Positions 62,187 through 64,000 of a stretch of DNA of 64,000 nt are shown here, in pieces. Position 1 is the first letter of the stretch. Each line of letters opens with the position of its first letter. The notes beneath the pieces are model-generated. The model was not told where the DNA came from. It ran no database searches and saw only the letters and a list, made by a program, of their open reading frames with translations. Where the stretch lies: contig NZ_CP108538.1 in NCBI RefSeq assembly GCF_035994185.1, forward strand, positions 3,658,001 to 3,722,000, read 5' to 3'. The stretch comes from Streptomyces sp. NBC_01217 (GTDB lineage Bacteria; Actinomycetota; Actinomycetes; Streptomycetales; Streptomycetaceae). The position numbers were made by a program, and so were the translations under genes.

Positions 62187-62975
62187 TCAGCGTCGCACCC
62201 GGCCGACTCCCACATAGAAGCCACTGCGTTCGTCGGCCGGTGCGGGCTCCTCCTGATACCACTGCGTGGCGTACACCAGCCCGGGCTCGACGAGATCCAG
62301 GCCTTCGAAGAAGGGCTCGACCTCGCTCCGGGTACGCATCCGCAGCGGAATCGCCCCCTTCTTGTACGCGGTCTCGGTCTCCTGCCGCAGCTCGGGATGC
62401 TGGTCGGCGGTACCGTGCGAAAGCACCAGGAAGCTGCCCGCGGGCAGGGCGTCGACCAGGGTGCGTGTGATGCCGTACGGGTCCTGGTCATCCGGCAGGA
62501 AGTGCATCAGGGCGATCAGGGACAACGCGATGGGCCTGCTGAAGTCCAGCAGCTCACGGGCGCGTTCGAGGATCAGCTGCGGCTGCCGCACATCCGCGTG
62601 GATGTAGTCGGTGACGCCTTCCGGACTGCTGATCAGCAACGCTTCCGCGTGACGCAGGACGATCGGGTCGTTGTCCGCGTAGACGACCCGGGCGGCCGGT
62701 GCGACGGCCTGGACGACCTGGTGCAGATTGGGCGCCGTGGGTATACCGGTGCCGATGTCGAGGAACTGATCGACCCCCTTGCCTGCCAGCCAGGCGGAGG
62801 CCCGATGCATGAAGGCCCGGTTCCGCGCCGCGTTGCCCCGCGCCTCCTCGGGCAGCGTCTCCCCCACCTGCTGGTCGACCGGATAGTTGTCCTTCCCGCC
62901 CAGCAGCCAGTCGTAGACGCGAGCGGGGTGGGGCTTGCTGGTGTCGATCCGAGGCTTGGGCATTCCGGCCGTCAC
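62187..62975 (-). CDS. SAM-dependent methyltransferase, DUF574 type
   Basis: A 262-residue protein of the actinobacterial DUF574 (S-adenosyl methyltransferase) family. The conserved PHPARVYDWLLGGKDNYPVD opening, FLDIGTGIPT (SAM loop) and SLIALMHFLPDD are present. GTG 62975 has GGAGGAG 6 nt upstream; ATG 62963 is an alternative. Natural substrate unknown. Confidence 0.9.
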   Translation of the reverse strand: MTAGMPKPRIDTSKPHPARVYDWLLGGKDNYPVDQQVGETLPEEARGNAARNRAFMHRASAWLAGKGVDQFLDIGTGIPTAPNLHQVVQAVAPAARVVYADNDPIVLRHAEALLISSPEGVTDYIHADVRQPQLILERARELLDFSRPIALSLIALMHFLPDDQDPYGITRTLVDALPAGSFLVLSHGTADQHPELRQETETAYKKGAIPLRMRTRSEVEPFFEGLDLVEPGLVYATQWYQEEPAPADERSGFYVGVGRVRR

Positions 62976-63071
62976 AGGACACTCCTCCGTACGGGGACAT
63001 CACGAGCAACTGTGCACTCACCCCGCCGCGAGCCCCTGGCAGGCTCCACGGAACGGACGAGCACGGCCAGC

Positions 63072-64000
63072 CTAGTTGAGCCGCCCACCGTCGTTGACGG
63101 TCCGTGTGACCCCGTCCCCTCCTGAAGACCCCACAGGAACGCGATGGAATGCGATCTCTTCGTACGGGCTGCCGTCCCCTGTCTCATACAGAATCCCGAC
63201 CGTCCTGTCATCGAGCTGCACCAGGTCCGAGTACCCGGCCTTCCGTGACGACAAGGTCAGCACCTTCCGGAACGAGTGCCCACCATCCGCGCTGTTCCAG
63301 AGGGCCATGGCGACTCGGCCGGACGGCACCGAAGGTCCGGAAAACAGCAACTCACCTCGCTCGCCCGCCAGTTGCAGCGCACTCCCCTGGACCATCGGGA
63401 CGTCGCCGAGGGTCGGCTGCACCGCGTAGGGTCGGTCGAGCGACGCAGCACCGTCACCGGAATAGGCATCCAGACGATTGCCCGGACTCGTCCCGCGCTG
63501 ATTCCTGGCGCCGAAGTACAGGCGACCGTCCGGCAGTTGTGCGGCAATGGATTCATTCGCATTCACCGCACCGTCGTAAGTGTCATCCACAAATCCGAGG
63601 TGCCAGGACCGGCCCGAATCGTCACTGTAGATCGCATGCGCCCCGTAGTACTTGGGCTCCTGACCGGTGTCCCCGGACCCGGCAAGGGGCGCAGCGGAGT
63701 GGTTCGCGGGCACCACCAGCCGGCCGGCATGCTCACCGCGGGTCAGCGCGACCGCATGGCCCGGCCCCGTCGCGTACCACCGCCAGTCCGCGCGCTTCAC
63801 CGCTGATGTGATCTCACGCGGCTCCGAGAACGACCGCCCCTCGTCCTGGCTCGTCTGCACGAACACCCGACGGCTCTCCGCATCCGCCGCCTCGCCCCTG
63901 AGTATCTGATCCTCGGTCACCTCACCGCTGTTGTACGAGGTGACGAGCACGATGTCGCCGGTACGCGGGTCGACCACCGGTGCCGGATTGCCCCGGGTGT
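63072..64000 (-). CDS. Sialidase/neuraminidase-family protein (N-terminus outside the window)
   Basis: The C-terminal about 309 residues of an exo-sialidase-like six-bladed propeller. GNPAPVVDPRTGDIVLVTSYN matches the start of an early blade. Asp-box-like motifs SQDEGRSF, SDDSGRSW and SADGGHSF recur. No gene start is in view. Full-length relatives are often secreted; this cannot be tested here. Confidence 0.85.
   Translation of the reverse strand, partial: TRGNPAPVVDPRTGDIVLVTSYNSGEVTEDQILRGEAADAESRRVFVQTSQDEGRSFSEPREITSAVKRADWRWYATGPGHAVALTRGEHAGRLVVPANHSAAPLAGSGDTGQEPKYYGAHAIYSDDSGRSWHLGFVDDTYDGAVNANESIAAQLPDGRLYFGARNQRGTSPGNRLDAYSGDGAASLDRPYAVQPTLGDVPMVQGSALQLAGERGELLFSGPSVPSGRVAMALWNSADGGHSFRKVLTLSSRKAGYSDLVQLDDRTVGILYETGDGSPYEEIAFHRVPVGSSGGDGVTRTVNDGGRLN

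Overview
The window is high-GC actinobacterial DNA, almost certainly the chromosome core of a Streptomyces. The gene order (glmU-prs-rplY-pth, ppc, tam/tamR, galTEK, rsmA-ispE, an Rpf-type gene, pmt, a penicillin-binding protein and an SsgA-like protein) and the GTG starts, 4-bp stop/start overlaps and GGAGG-type ribosome sites all fit. Most genes are housekeeping. Accessory features are a toxin/immunity-like locus at the left end, an IS5-family insertion near 37.4-38.3 kb, and several decayed or rearranged genes.

Layout. 0-4.9 kb: two divergent gene pairs that combine predicted nuclease or deaminase domains with SUKH/Imm35 immunity domains. 5-6.3 kb: an orphan DesK-type histidine kinase. 6.4-11.3 kb: tRNA-Gln, glmU, prs, rplY, pth and a small membrane protein. 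11.3-17.4 kb: ppc, a fatty acid desaturase coupled to a TetR regulator, and the divergent tam/tamR pair with a striking triple operator. 17.3-25 kb: two orphan LuxR-type response regulators (one with a degenerate receiver), a GNAT, the overlapping galT-galE-galK operon and a divergent sodium/solute symporter. 25.2-30.7 kb: three tandem PQQ-propeller membrane proteins, the third lacking its N-terminus. 30.8-41 kb: ABC-F ATPase, lipoprotein, ispE, rsmA, a truncated Rpf-family gene, tatD, a zinc-ribbon protein, the IS, rsmI and pmt. 41-49.5 kb: penicillin-binding protein, YbaK, DMT exporter, short-chain dehydrogenase plus serine hydrolase, a CbiM/Q/O metal transporter preceded by a Nur-box-like site, and an SsgA-like protein. 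49.7-56 kb: MMPL exporter with TetR, and a tricorn-type S41 peptidase. 56-60.7 kb: CsbD-like protein and a MerR regulator divergent from a Baeyer-Villiger-type monooxygenase/hydrolase/dehydrogenase operon. 60.8-64 kb: exonuclease III, GNAT, DUF574 methyltransferase and a sialidase cut by the right edge.

How genes work together. galTEK and the symporter form a galactose uptake and Leloir unit. glmU and prs feed cell-wall and nucleotide precursors. pmt, the penicillin-binding protein, the Rpf remnant and the SsgA-like gene belong to envelope, growth and development functions. The most unusual system is the first locus: no secretion signals are visible, effector-like and immunity-like domains are fused in the same polypeptides, and one protein carries a Pro/Gly-rich linker with repeated Thr-centred motifs. 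It looks like an intracellular conflict or signalling system rather than a normal secreted toxin with a separate antidote.
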